From NCBI GenBank assembly GCA_963970005.1, contig CAXAMN010026484.1, positions 248,001 through 312,000 of the forward strand: a stretch of DNA of 64,000 nt. The letters run 5' to 3'. The translations under genes were made by a program, and so were the position numbers. This document shows positions 12,500 through 24,706 of this stretch, in pieces (positions within the stretch are counted from its first letter, which is position 1; every line of letters starts with the position of its first letter). The stretch is from Durusdinium trenchii (lineage: Eukaryota; Sar; Dinophyceae; Suessiales; Symbiodiniaceae). The notes under the pieces were generated by a model that was not told the origin of the DNA, searched no databases, and worked only from the letters and a program-made list of their open reading frames with translations.

Positions 12500-15400
12500 T
12501 GTGGGACACCTTGGACCCCGGGATTCCCTCGCAGGAATCCCTGATGCATTCTAGCCAATCAAATGGTTAAGTTGGCAGTTGGCCTAGGTCTCCAAAGGCT
12601 TGACCTTGCTTTCGGACGTCTTGGTTTTGAGGATGTCTTTTTGGGCTGGAAACGATGTGAGCATACGTTTTCACGGCTAGCAGTAGCTAGAGTTCTCTGG
12701 AATGGGCTGAGCAAGGCTCCAATGAGCACTCAGGACCGGTTCCCAAACTCATAACCACACACTGGATGGCGAGTTGTTTGTACGTAGGAACATGTAGGAA
12801 CTATAGAAACTTGTTCATCCTGCAGGTGTGACACCACCGGAAAGAAATGCCTTCGGCATTGCATCCTGACTGAAAAAAGAAAAACGAAGATGATACCGCT
12901 GATACAATGCAAAAAAGAGAGGGGCCTTCAGGCACCATTGGGCAATGCCGATAGGCCGAGAGCGATTGATTCAAACGACCGATAGTCGATAGGCCGATAG
13001 GAAAGTTTTTTCAAAGCCAGACAGTGCTTAAACGTTCCAGTTCCCCAAACAGTGGTGACAGAAGCTACTTACTAGTAGCAAGGACGCTATTAGGTGGAGG
13101 CCATCGCATGTAGGTTGGACGCCATCGCTACTAGTAGCAAGAAGTGTTTTACAGGTTTTAAGCCAACTTCTCTTGGCAGGTGCCGGAGATTGGAGGCGTT
13201 TTGCTCCGATGTACAGATTTCTTGGCAGTCGCAGTACTGACTTAGCGGTGATCGCTGGCGGGCTCAGATTTTGTGGGCGCAGCGAACTGCTGTGCCTCAT
13301 GGGTGTGCTCTCAGAGGTGTGCCACATGATGTGTTTTCATGTGTGCGTGTTGTCATACGTGTGTCTTTATATGCTTGCTCTCATGTGTGTGGATGATGAG
13401 TCCTGTTTTGCGTGCGTGCTCTCATGTGTAGTGCTAATATATTAGTACAATATATGTGTGTGTCCCTCACGTGCATGTTTTTCGAACACAGTTCGTTACG
13501 GTTCGTTAGTCCCACCAGAACCCAGCAACGCAGTGTAAGGCATATGCAGTGCGCTTCCCTTGTTTGGGGTCGGTTGCCGATGCTGCCGGTATAGTTGTTT
13601 TATTTTCATTTTTCACAATCTGTTTTGCGAGGGTAAGCGGCATAAGCGGCAGTGGTTGCACAAGATTCAGAAACGGAGCTTCATGATAGAAAACGGCTGG
13701 ATCAGGTAATTTGGATTGTGAGTTTTGTCATGAGTTAAATTTGTATTTTGTTGTGCAGATTGGTTGAACTGTGGAACGCTGCTGACAGACCCAAGGGAGT
13801 GCGCGCGCTAAGCTAAGGCGTCCAAGGAAGTGGATGCTGGCATGCCTCGAATCTCTTGACAGAGAAATACTGTGAGGCAAAATGGAAGACTGGTGTGAAA
13901 CGTGTCTTCAAATTGCTCTTCGATCACAAAATGAATGCACGGATGGTTCTGGAGTGAATCGGGGTGCACACTTGTGACCAAAGCTGCTTAAGAGAAAAGG
14001 ATGATCATGAAACTTATGGGGCAATTGGGCCTTTGATGTGGTCTCCACTTTCAGTTCCTGTAGACTGTAGACGTTCTTTTTTCAAATTGATTGTAGGATA
14101 TGGTCGGATTGAAGGCATTGAAGGGCAACAAATGGGGGGTGCAGGCCATTGAATCGGTCAAAATGGTCACAAGTGGTTTGTACAAGGGGATGTGTCTCAA
14201 ATGCAGATCAAGGGACGAAATACTCAACCCTTGAAGAGACAGACAATATATGACCACAGGAAACCGGAAACCAGATGAGATTCAGAAGCTGTCAGTCCAC
14301 TTCCCTCTCTTTCCATTGCGCGCAATTAATGAATAACTGTTGGATGAAATCTGCAAAGTTTGTGGATGCGTGGAATGTTTGCACGCTTGTCATCATTGTG
14401 CGAAATGAGGTTGTCGAATTGGATGGGGGAGAGCTCTGGCTCAGACACACCCAGACTGACGCTGATCTACCGCAAGTTCAATGCCATCCTCAAGGAGGCC
14501 TATCTCTGGAACCTGGGGAACACTTTGTATGACGTGGCACTATGGAACGGGTGTGTAAAATAAAAGCCAGGCAGCTAGACCCTCCAACGACGGGGTTTTC
14601 CACAGGATTTTCGCGGTCTTCGATTTTCAATCTGATACAATAGACTGTTGCCCGTTTTGTTGAATTTGCCACATTTTGCCGTGGTTTTAGGGCCTTGGGG
14701 CCATTTCGGGACAGGCAAGGAAAAGGCCATTGATGCGGTATACTCGTCCGAGGGTTGCAGGGCACCAACGTTTCTGGTCCTGGTGTATTTTTACATATGT
14801 TTATGTTTATGATGTATTTTTTCGCATCATCTAAGTTCAACTTCTTGCGTAGAGCTTCGGGATCCAGGCATTCATTGTGATTGCTGCTGCTGCTGCTGCT
14901 GCAACATGCAACAATTACAGTAGCTATTTGTTGTATTGCGTAAAGTTTGTTGTTTGTTTTGCATGCATTGATCTGTGCTCCCACCATCCCTCGACTGTTT
15001 AAGTCTGTACTTGTTCAAGTACGTACACTACTGGATGCATGTGTATTCAGGGATGAAGAGGACAGGTCCAGCCGGTCCAGCAGCTTTTCGCACTGCACAC
15101 TGCCACGATGAACGCAAACAAATCCAGCAGCGAAGCTGTTGGAGATTGTTTGAGCTTCTACGTAAAAGCATAGCTTTGCCCCACATCTCCGAACCATACC
15201 ACAACACTGTCGACTTTTTTGTCAGTTGCAGACATTGAAAACTGGTTCAAAATCAAACTGCCGCTGGTGAGCTGCGTACTTGAGGTAAGAACAATAGTTC
15301 TGCTTTTTATGCTGGACCTGTGACACAACACCCAGCACAAATCATGCAGAGTCGGTGCACACTTGAACTTTTGCCAATTGATATGCACATTCATACATAT

Positions 15401-16400
15401 GTAAATAATTGTATATATATACACACTGTATAATATGTACTATATACAGACAGTATATACAACCGGGGCCCAACGCGACGATGCCAAATTTTTAAAAGTG
15501 GTTTTGTGGCAAGACTGGGCCCCTTCCATGCACATGGCACTGCGCCTTTTGGGAAGCAATGGCTGGTCTGCACTTGCGTTGCATGTTGCCATGCTTTCAC
15601 AGGCGTTGACAAAAATTCAGGAGCGGCCCTGCTCATGGCGCAGCATTTGCTGGGGGACCTTTGGTTGTGTTTGTGTGTGTGTGTTTCGTTTGGCATGCTG
15701 TTTATAGGAGTGGTCCCGCTCACAGTTTGGAGAGACAAATTTATCGATTTGTCGGGATCTAACGGATGAGGGAAAGGCAATGTTTTTGATGAAGGGTGGA
15801 GGTGTTGTTGACTCCACCCTTGCACCTGCAGTTTCCTGGCGTTGTATCCGGGCCGGGGCTGCTTCCAAGCGGTGCCCGTGAATTTGCGCTATGGAATTTC
15901 TTTGCACGGGCTTGCTGTACTGCAGCTGTACGGATGGCACTGCACCAAGTAAGTCGTTCTGCGGCGCCAAGGACAACTCGCCGTTGCTTGTTTGTTGCCC
16001 CTGTTGCCAATGGGCATTGAGCAATCGAGTGGAGACAGGGACCCACGTACAGAGCAGACCGCAGCCGCATGTAGGCAGGATACGAGTTTCCCAGGACAAC
16101 CCGTAACTCGCGAAATCCATAGAGAACCGAAAGTGACATGAGTTCAAGTCCGTGAATTTGGATTGAGTTTCGGTGGGGATGCCTGCGAGGTTGATTACAT
16201 ATCCGCATAGGGCTCCTGCAGCCCCCTAGCAAAAACATCAAAAACTATACTTGCACCATGTCCTCGGTCGAGTGGATGCTTCTCGCGGCGTCCACACGCG
16301 CCGAACGTTTTTCCGGCTTGCCGGTGCAGATAGATAGAAAGAGATAGAGATAGAGAGATAGATATAGTTAGATAGCTGGATAAATTCTATATACTACTGA
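12500..16400. other. Mostly non-coding, dispersed repeats and weak exons
   Basis: Holds a short repeat cluster at 13062-13140 (ACTAGTAGCAAGGACGC type). A coding-like forward segment at about 14441-14530 contains TLIYRKFNAILKEAYLWNL but has uncertain borders. A minus-strand coding-like segment lies at about 15800-16050. A CTG run occurs at 14884-14902 and GATA-type repeats at 16327-16376. None can be assigned to a gene. Confidence 0.35.
16327..16376. repeat. GATA/GAGA microsatellite
   Basis: Imperfect GATAGA/GAGATA repeats, low complexity. Confidence 0.85.
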
Positions 16401-16403
16401 CTC

Positions 16404-16715
16404 ATGACGTCGCCTTTTTGCTGGCAGCCCTGGCCGAATCCAGTCAGCCTGGGTCCACGGCCCAAAGATCTACACACGCAGGTGCCAAAGTCAAGGCCTC
16501 TGAGTGAGAAAGGCGCAGAGTTGATAAGAAAGAGAAGAATAAAGAAGGTGTTTGGATCGTTCAATAAAGGCCCCATTAAAGGAAAAAGATTGTGTTTTGG
16601 ATCGAGCCAGAACATGACTCACTCAAGTCCAGGCTTCACTCCTTTGCTAGCCCAAGCTACTCCTGCTAGACCTCCCCTTCTGCGCCGTGGGATCAAACGT
16701 CTGTGTCCCGGCTAA
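16404..16715 (+). CDS. Putative exon, basic peptide, unidentified
   Basis: The forward frame is open to a TAA at 16713-16715, and an AG acceptor (CTGGCAG) lies near 16428. The downstream part is strongly basic (KGAELIRKRRIKKVFGSFNK). It may be the last exon of a plus-strand gene that converges on the minus-strand coding block at 16740-17246, with only about 25 bases between their stops. No family was recognised. Confidence 0.33.
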   Translation: MTSPFCWQPWPNPVSLGPRPKDLHTQVPKSRPLSEKGAELIRKRRIKKVFGSFNKGPIKGKRLCFGSSQNMTHSSPGFTPLLAQATPARPPLLRRGIKRLCPG

Positions 16716-16739
16716 GACGTGCCCGTTCACTCTTCCAAA

Positions 16740-17246
16740 TCAACGAATGCCGCTTTTCGACGTGCCGCAGTATGCATTGCAAACTTCAAACACTCCAAAT
16801 GCATCAAACACAGTGCTTCTTTTGAGACGCATGCCGTACTCGCGCGGGCGGCGACGCTGACTATGGAGAAGGTCTTCCTGCGCGCGCGTATCCCACCACT
16901 CGAACTCAGACGGTGTTTCCCCTTCGCTAACGCTGATGTCGCCTTCCAACTTCCATAAGATGCATACGTTCCTGCGTGTGACAAACACATGCCATTGCCT
17001 TGTGATGTGATGATGACCTACACCAACATACAACGTATCACATTTCTCTTTCACTACTTCTTTCATACCAAACTTATCCCAAAGCCGCCTGGCTTGCTTC
17101 TCTGCTCCCTCCATCACCATTACATACGCCCCCCCACATCTGCGGCACCGCTGACTCGCAAGCTGCCGACCATGTGTCTTGCGCCGCGACGCCCGCCAGA
17201 AAAAGAGACACTCGTCTGGCGGCTGCTGGCTTTCGTCCCCCTCTTC
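16740..17246 (-). CDS. Putative terminal exon with a CRRC zinc-knuckle-like motif
   Basis: About 168 codons are open on the minus strand, from just after a CCTGAG acceptor at 17247 (an in-frame TGA lies immediately upstream) to the stop at 16740. The peptide is highly coding-like. It starts with an acidic segment (EEGDESQQPPDEC), continues through a basic stretch and CRRCGG, then EKQARRLWDKFGMKEVVKEK and a Trp/His-rich region (HHHITRQWHVFV), and ends near FEVCNAYCG. The two Cys pairs could bind a metal. I cannot assign a family. It could be part of a dispersed gene family or mobile-element protein. Confidence 0.45.
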   Translation of the reverse strand, partial: EEGDESQQPPDECLFFWRASRRKTHGRQLASQRCRRCGGAYVMVMEGAEKQARRLWDKFGMKEVVKEKCDTLYVGVGHHHITRQWHVFVTRRNVCILWKLEGDISVSEGETPSEFEWWDTRAQEDLLHSQRRRPREYGMRLKRSTVFDAFGVFEVCNAYCGTSKSGIR

Positions 17247-17249
17247 TCA

Positions 17250-20200
17250 GGTACATATTATATTGGAGTAGATGGCGCCAGTGGGCAATAACAATGGTAG
17301 ATCCTGATACACATCCGATTCCCACCCAATGCTTTGGGAAACCACTAGCTGGGCACAACACTTTTTTGGAAACAAGACCGCAGATGCTAGCTGCTAGCTG
17401 GATCCCCTCTTTGCCGCCTTCTTTTGGCCTTGTGGCGGGCGGCGGCTGACTTTACCAGGGCTTTCAAATTGCTGCAGTCCTTGCGGTTGAATTTGGCTCT
17501 AAGTCCGTGTCTCTCAATACTTTGCTTTCATCAGGTTGGGTCTGAGTCTGGTGAGGCTTGCGCGGTATGATGAATATTGTCTACGATGTGAACCAACCGT
17601 GTTCGTTGCCTGAGGTGTGGCTCAGCTTTGCTTCCTGTTGGCCCTGGCATGCCTCTCCAGTCTGCTGTCCCCCACACACCTCCGCGGAACTTTGGAAACT
17701 GTTCATTTCAGTGTGTCGTGGACATGGAAGTTCCCCTGCAACAGCAGTGAAAAAAAGGTTAAAAAATTGGGTGGGCTGGGATTGTTGACGGATTGGCGGT
17801 TAAAGGCGACTATTTTTCATTGCTTTTCGCCAATTGTGGGGCTGAAGCTGCTGCTGGGGTAAATTGGGGATTGTACAGTGAGGTTGGGGGGAACTACTGC
17901 CACAGAGATGTTGTGCTTAGCCATACTTGGAGGTTTGGAAGCTGTATTTGGTAATTTGGTTACTATAGTAGGATTTGCATTGCATGGGACTGAAACATGT
18001 CTTTTTGCCAGGTGAAAGTTCGAACTGACCTATATATATTTCGCACTCGCTCACTGGAAGATGCAATTGAAGAGGACGCCAACGACGAGAGGACAGTTCA
18101 GGGTTGCAAGAGAGTCTACACATATGGGGAGCATTGCCAAGTCTATTCTTGAAATTCCTGAAAAGCATTGAGTAACGTAGATTGCAATAGTCTGAGAATA
18201 GCTGACTGAGCTGACCGTTTCAGGAATGATCGAACGCGGCGCGGCATCATCGATCGCTTCAATCACGCATTTGGTGCAGTGAGCAACGTCGTTGACCATA
18301 TTGAAAGTGCAGCATTGGGCCTCATTAGGTCAGAGAAGGAGGCCGAGTGATGGCACTCTAAATGGCAACAAGACCTATGCACATAGTTTCTTTCCATGGA
18401 AACACTGTGTTGGGCTGAAAGCTTGTGCGGAATCTGAGAGAGAGAGAGAGAGAGACAGAGACGGAGAGGGAGAAATGGCAAGAAGGGATGCGTGTTGGAG
18501 CAAAAGAAGAGTGCTTCGTCCGTGGGCGGAAGTGCTACTCTAGGCAACCGACGCGCAGATGACCCTGATCAAGAGATACAAATTCAACATGCAACTTGTG
18601 GCTGAAACGGGCTATATCTTATGCAATGTATATAACTAGAATATTTTTGGATTGAGGTTTGCACCTCCGCACAATTACACACGGGCATGCACGCACACCC
18701 ACAAGAGAAGCACTCGAGAGATATGCGCACCAAAACAAATGTCATGTGCAATTGAGGTGAACTTGAGATATCCAAGCTATTTTATTTGTAAACTACACCC
18801 AACCATATTTGTTTTGAGACAAGGTATGGCGAAGGTGTCTAGACCTTAGTGGCTGCCATTTTGAGGCAACCGAAGCGGGATGAGACGGGCAAATTTGCTG
18901 GTTATGAATTGGTGACGTGCCAGCAGCTCCTCGGATGTGGCTATCCCGCCTGGTGGGATTTCTTGACGTGGAGAAAGTGACCGGTTGGAACCCCAAATGC
19001 ATTGGCTCCAAAAGAGTGGATTCTACTTGTAAGACTGTCAGAGACCAGTGATTCTTCTGGAGACGACCTTCAAAGGCTTTGATGAGTTCCCCCTTGACTT
19101 CCCATGGGTCTCTTTCCTTGGCAATGTGCTCGATGTCATACAGTGCGAAGTTTGTGCCTTTTAGATCCCACAAGAGACTGGTTGAGTCTCAAGACTGCCA
19201 GTGTGTAAACGGTCCTGCGAGGCATACAGGCATATTTACAGATCCGCACACATGCGCAGGTGTGCAATTGGATACCGCTATATATAGAGACTCCTGGGAG
19301 GTCTCTCGTTGCCCAATTGAAGTGGTGCTTCTGGAATATGTTTGCGCGGCATCGTCGGAACTTGATACTGTAATATACCGTAACAAGTCAATCTTAGGAC
19401 TCGTTTTCAGCATCCCAGCAAAAAGAACCTCTCATATTCAGGCACCAAACAAGCCTTTTTGTACGCTGCTGGCACTGCTGGCTGAGGAAAACTTGGAATG
19501 AAGCCACCCAAGCCTATGACAAGCCGCCTCTGCGAAAGTGCCAAAAGATTCGACTAGTCAATCTACAATTGATGGCATTTTGGCAGCTCTTATTCAGTCC
19601 CTGTACAGGTTTGGCAAGACACTTAGCCCCGTGACCCCTCTAGGCAGCACTATATTGCTATATAGGGACAACTGCGTGACAGGTTTCGACCGACGACCCA
19701 GGCAACAGAAGAGCAATATTTGGAGACTCCTTGCTGCACAGAGAAAGAACCCACCAAGGATGCGCACGTGTACTGACAGTCTCTGCGTCGAATGGACACA
19801 TGTGAACACCAGGCAAACATGAAGCTAGTACACAACCGTATGGGTGGATTGAGGGTTCGCACAATTGTTCAACAGATTCAACAGGCTCTTTAGTGTTTGG
19901 ACCATCAACCAATTTGTCAGAGCCCCAGAAGTGAAGCAATGTTGAATCCTTGTTCCTCAGGTTCTCCTCGTTGTTAGTGTTGAGTTTCTAGCTAGCTAGC
20001 ACTAGTTGGCCTTTGAATGAAAGAGCCACAAGTTTCCAGATCGTGTCATTTGACCTCCGCCATAATCGGCAATATGTTACTTGTAGCATGGAACAAGTAG
20101 CAGTAGGACTCCGGCCTGTGCAAAAGTATTACCACATGCATGATCCTTCACTATACAGGGCAGCGAAGAGAGATACCGTACCCATCCGTACCCAACCAAT

Positions 20201-21640
20201 GACGCTCCTGACCATGGAGTTTTCTGTGCCAAGGATTGAAGAAATTAGCAGTTCACAGCAGCAAGCCAACTCCATCACCGGTGCCTTGAATACAAAGGTT
20301 GGCAAGTCGTGACGCTAAATTTAAGCATCTTACTGGGAGTGAATCAGGGGTTGGACATAGCCATGCATGTAAGGAGAGCATGCAAGCACCCCTGGACAGA
20401 ACTTTCAATTGTTGAGTTGCTTTGGCAATTCGCATTTTAAATTTTAGTTGTGGGATCAAGCTGGCACTGCAATGAAACCTCACTGAGAGGCAGCGTTTTG
20501 GTGAGTGCGGGCCTTCACTGAGGTGGTAGTCCTGGGATCGTCCTTTCCCTCATTGCCAAGATTGCACGGATGATGTTCGCCCGCAATACAGCGACCATGA
20601 TGGCATCGGATGAGAAGGGTGTAAGGCACCCGTGCAAGGACATGTGGACTCGAGGACTGCCCGGCTCTGAAGTGCAGGGTGCACATGCTGACATGTACAG
20701 TACTTGTAGTAGAAATGGAGTTTTATGCAGAACCAAGATGAACATGAGGATGCACGTTCCTCAAGAGCCTGATAGGTCCTCGGATATGTAGCCGATCGGG
20801 AATGACGCATGAGTGCTAAAGCAGTGAAAGAGATGGTGCCAAGCCAAGCAAGTGGAGTATACAGAGGGTTGCATAAAGATGTGCAAGGTAATGAAGTAGC
20901 GGTGCCTCCGAAGATTGGCGCGACTATATATATATAATATATATTGGTTGTTGCAACACACGTTGCGTTCTCATTGTTGTGAATTATGATTTGTGCCTTG
21001 GGCTACAGACATGCCCCTAGAATTGTCAGTCCTTCTGAAGCCATCCAATGACGCTTTGTCGCAATATCAAATAGCCATTCGAGTGGCTGGGATTTTGTTT
21101 TCAACGTCCCTTCTCCAATTTTGCCGAAATTTTGTAGAAGTATAATGATATACATATATTATCAGCCTTCAATGTAATGGCATGCATACAGCGTTGGTTC
21201 ACTTCCCACACAGTTCTTAATATAGATGTTGAGTCCGACAAAACTCTCGGTGTATCTGCTACCTGGTCCGAAAGTTGGGCAAGAAGAATAAACATTGTTC
21301 CTCATACATCTTGTCCATGAGCTGAGTGCAGTTAACATAGAACTGCCGTATACCTTTGTAACAAGTGCCGATGATAGAACTGTACGGCCTTCCAATACTA
21401 GTCACATCTTCAAACACATCAAAGGCTGCTGCTGCTGCTGCCGCCTGTTCTTGGGTGCCAACAAAAAGGTCTTGGCTCATGCCCATGTACAAGTGTCTCA
21501 AAGACAATATGAAGGGACTTCTCAAGTCGTGACTTCATGCGCTTCACTCGTGTGTGGAAGGTGTTCACTCCGAACACTGGACGATCTCCTCCGTGTGGTT
21601 CATGTAAGTCCCCCCCAAGCCACGCACTTTTGAACCAGGA
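17250..21640. other. No gene recognised
   Basis: Contains a (GA)n run at 18437-18475 and AT-rich tracts near 20925-20945. ORFs are short and overlapping, with no coherent exon chain seen. Confidence 0.4.
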
Positions 21641-22740
21641 CCAGGGCGTGCATGATTCGCGTGATTGCGCAGGACCAACACGCCATGCCTTTCCTGATTC
21701 TCCCATCCGAAGTAAAGCCCAAGGCAGACTGTTCACGTCTTCACGCTCCAGCTGCCTCCAGCTGATCTTGGGAAATGCCGGGCACACCCCGATGCCATAG
21801 TTGCTGGTGCCCTGTAGTACACCTTCTCACCAGTGTGGTCGTTTCACTCGAGGGATGTATCTCACCTCATAGACCTCCTCAATGACCATCTGGGCTACCC
21901 ATTCGCCCGGACTCATGGTGAGAGGTTGATTGGAGCCATTCGTAGCCCGCACTTTGACCTTGCCGCGAAAGTCACGGTCAATGACTCCTGGTCCAACATT
22001 CACTCCCTTGACCGCCCTTGACCATCATACACAATCTCGAAGTGAGTCTTCCGTAGGCGCGCACTGGCCATGGCCAACCACGTGCCGATCAGGGCACTTC
22101 CTCCTTGGGTCCACACTCACACAGTCGTATGCGTGTAGATCCCGGTCCTGCTGGCCCATTCGTGCCGATCAGGGCTCATCCTTGAGGAGCTTGAAAGGTC
22201 ACGATGTTCTCCGTGCCATGCTCCGAAGAGTGGCCAACCCGTTCTGCTTGGTTGCACAATCAAGGTGAGGAAGCTTCTTCCATCATAGCCACGGCCTGTG
22301 GCGAGACGGCAGCCACAATGAGGCCTGCAGCCTTGGACATCATTCAGCCGCATTAACCTAAACAGCTTCTTGACCTCTTCCACCCTACCACCGAGAAGGA
22401 GCTCGTTGATGAGCCTCTCTTCCGCCACCAAGTAGCTCCCATCAAGATGCCCATCCATTCCTTCGCACCACCAAAGCTCAAGCTGCACAGCCACCATCCG
22501 CTCGGCCATGCTCAAGGCCACCATGGCCTGCCTCATTGAGGCCACAAAGATTGGTGCAATTGCCAACGGCTGCATCGCAATCGGCCTCAATTGGCCATCG
22601 TGATCGGAAGCTGGTGCCACGTGAACGGTGGCGGACTCCCCCCGTCATGAGACCCTCAACCAGGCCTCCTCCATGAGCTCGCTGCCCCCAGTTGTGGGCG
22701 TTCTCCAAAGCCATTTTGAACGCTTTGACAGCTCTCTGGT
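21640..22740 (-). pseudogene. Decayed retroelement or viral-type relic with dUTPase domain
   Basis: On the minus strand between about 22020 and 21835 the frame reads GVNVGPGVIDRDFRGKVKV followed by MSPGEWVAQMVIEE. These are the third (GVIDxDYRG) and fourth (G-x-x-AQ) dUTPase motifs. GTSNYGIG, further down in a shifted frame, resembles the glycine-rich motif 5. In-frame TGA codons interrupt the region, so it is a relic. Upstream on the same strand (22620-22117) a 167-codon open frame is joined to an earlier frame only if one G is removed from a run of six at about 22644-22649. dUTPase domains occur in some LTR retroelement polyproteins as well as in cellular genes. With no RT found nearby, the parent element is not determined. 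Confidence 0.6.
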
Positions 22741-23277
22741 GGCGTAGACTCCCTCAATCCCAAACGCTCGAACCGGCCTTTGGTTTGTGCTTGCACATGT
22801 AAATCTACACTACAGCATGGTCACATGCCATTTCCATGTAATACATGAAGCATCGTTGTTAGTACTGCAAATACGGCGCACGCGGCCCGACTCTGAGTTC
22901 TAAAACCTCGAGGTTCTTTACCAAACAGATTATATACAGTATTTTGTTTTTAAATATCTATTAATAAGTATATATCATACAAATTACATACATATCAAAG
23001 TATATATAGTTAATTAATCCCCGTAAAAAAATCATCCATAAAATCAGTCCCCCCAGGCTCCTGCATAGAACGGTTCTACGAACCACATGGCTCTCTAGAA
23101 GAGACTCCAAAAGTGCGGGGGGCACTCAATTTATGGACAGACCTTTTTGGGTGGACTCCTATCCATTCTATGGAAAGGCAATCTTCCTATAATCTCAGAT
23201 TACAGGCTGTTTCAGAGGCTGGACTCCAGCCATTCTATAAGCACAGCATTCTTGAAGCCCGAGGACGGATTAGGGGC

Positions 23278-23370
23278 TCCTGGCCTTACTACTAGGAGCA
23301 AGGACGCTACAAGGGGCTCCTGGCCGTACTACTAGCAACAAGGACGTTACTAGGAACAAGGACTGTGGAT
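23278..23370. repeat. Dispersed ACTAGGAGCAAGGACGC repeat cluster
   Basis: Repeated segments of the type GGCTCCTGGCCTTACTACTA and GGAGCAAGGACGCTAC, each present two or three times. The same family recurs at 24335-24460, at 13062-13140, and in reverse orientation at 35330-35460. Confidence 0.8.
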
Positions 23371-24334
23371 GGCTGTGACATTTTTTAGTGAACAGACTGT
23401 TCATGAACTTTTGTGTTTGGGTTTTGTTGTGCAACTTGAAGGAGAGCCCGGAATGGTAGTTTTTGGAATGGGGGATTGTCCAATGGTATATGCGAAGCAT
23501 ATACACTTTCAATAGAGCAAAACATAGACAGAGACCGTGCACAGCAAGAGAGAGAAATGTGGTTGTCCGTCATTGTCAGCTGTTTTGTGAAGCCTATATT
23601 TCTTTGCCAACATGACCCCTCATATATAGATTATTGTAAATTTTTTTTGTGAACTGTGTGCTTGAGCGTTTATCTTGACCGAATGAAGGTCTGGAAGGAG
23701 GGTGGGGTAAACCAACTTATGGTTAGGCCATTTTTAGGTTATAGGTCTACAAAGGCGTCATTTTGGTTGGTTTTGGTCGGTCTGGGCTCCCCATTCTACA
23801 GTGAGCTGGTGTCCATCCTGTTAGCTGGGGTCATCCATTCTATAGAGCCAAAAAGGTAGGCTCACCCATTTTATTACTATATGGGGAGTCCGGACCGACC
23901 ATGGGAATTTCAACGGGGATGTTAATTATACATATGTTTATCTATGGACACAATACACCCATGTCGTTACAAGCCTTGTCAACGGGTACTTTGCTCGTCT
24001 TGAGGTTTTTGTGTCGGTCACAACTGCCAGGAAAAACATTGGACTCTGCCACTGCCGTCGGGGTACCTCGCTGCAAGTTACTCGCGTTTCTCGAAGAAAA
24101 CGAAAAGTTTTCTCTGTGCAGTCGCACAGCACATGAGCACAAACATGGTCTTGCTGTTGATGGTGAGTTTTGGAACCGTTTCGTGAAGAAAGGTGGAGTG
24201 CAGCTCCAAAACCAAAAAGGACTTTGACCCCGACGAGGCACTTCTTTCGTCGAACAATGCATTGCTTTACTTCGGTAGCTACTAGAGTGCATGCAGACTG
24301 TTCTTTCCTGTGGTTTATATGCTCTTATACACTT

Positions 24335-24460
24335 AGCTACTAGTAACAAGGGCATTACTACTGGGAGCAAGGACGCTACTAGTAGCTCCTGGCCTTACTA
24401 CTAGGAACAAGAAGCTACTAGCAAGAAAGGGCATCGCTACTAGGAGTAAGGACGCTTACA
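24335..24460. repeat. Dispersed ACTAGGAGCAAGGACGC repeat cluster
   Basis: Alternating modules ACTAGTAACAAGGGC, ACTGGGAGCAAGGACGC, AGTAGCTCCTGGCCTTAC and AGGAGTAAGGACGC, a second copy of the family at 23278. Confidence 0.8.
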
Positions 24461-24706
24461 GTTTCACATAGTTTAACATCAAATGCTGGCCAGCGTGGGG
24501 TCCAGGACACCTGCTTGATTTGTGAGAGAATGCATAGGGCCTATGCCATAGGCGCATGCCAAGCGCATGCCCTTAAGTATATACATTTGCCGTCCCTGTT
24601 TTGTCAAACAATGCCTGTTTTGTTTTGTCATCAATGAATTGACACCATCCAAGTTCTTCACAATTGAGCAGACAGAATGATCCTTGACGATTGCTTGTCA
24701 ATGCAG

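Larger units (their letters stand above)
22750..24706. other. Repeat-rich, no gene
   Basis: Contains AT-rich DNA at 22925-23020 and two clusters of the dispersed CTACTAGGAGCAAGGACGC repeat. No coding exon was recognised. Confidence 0.45.
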
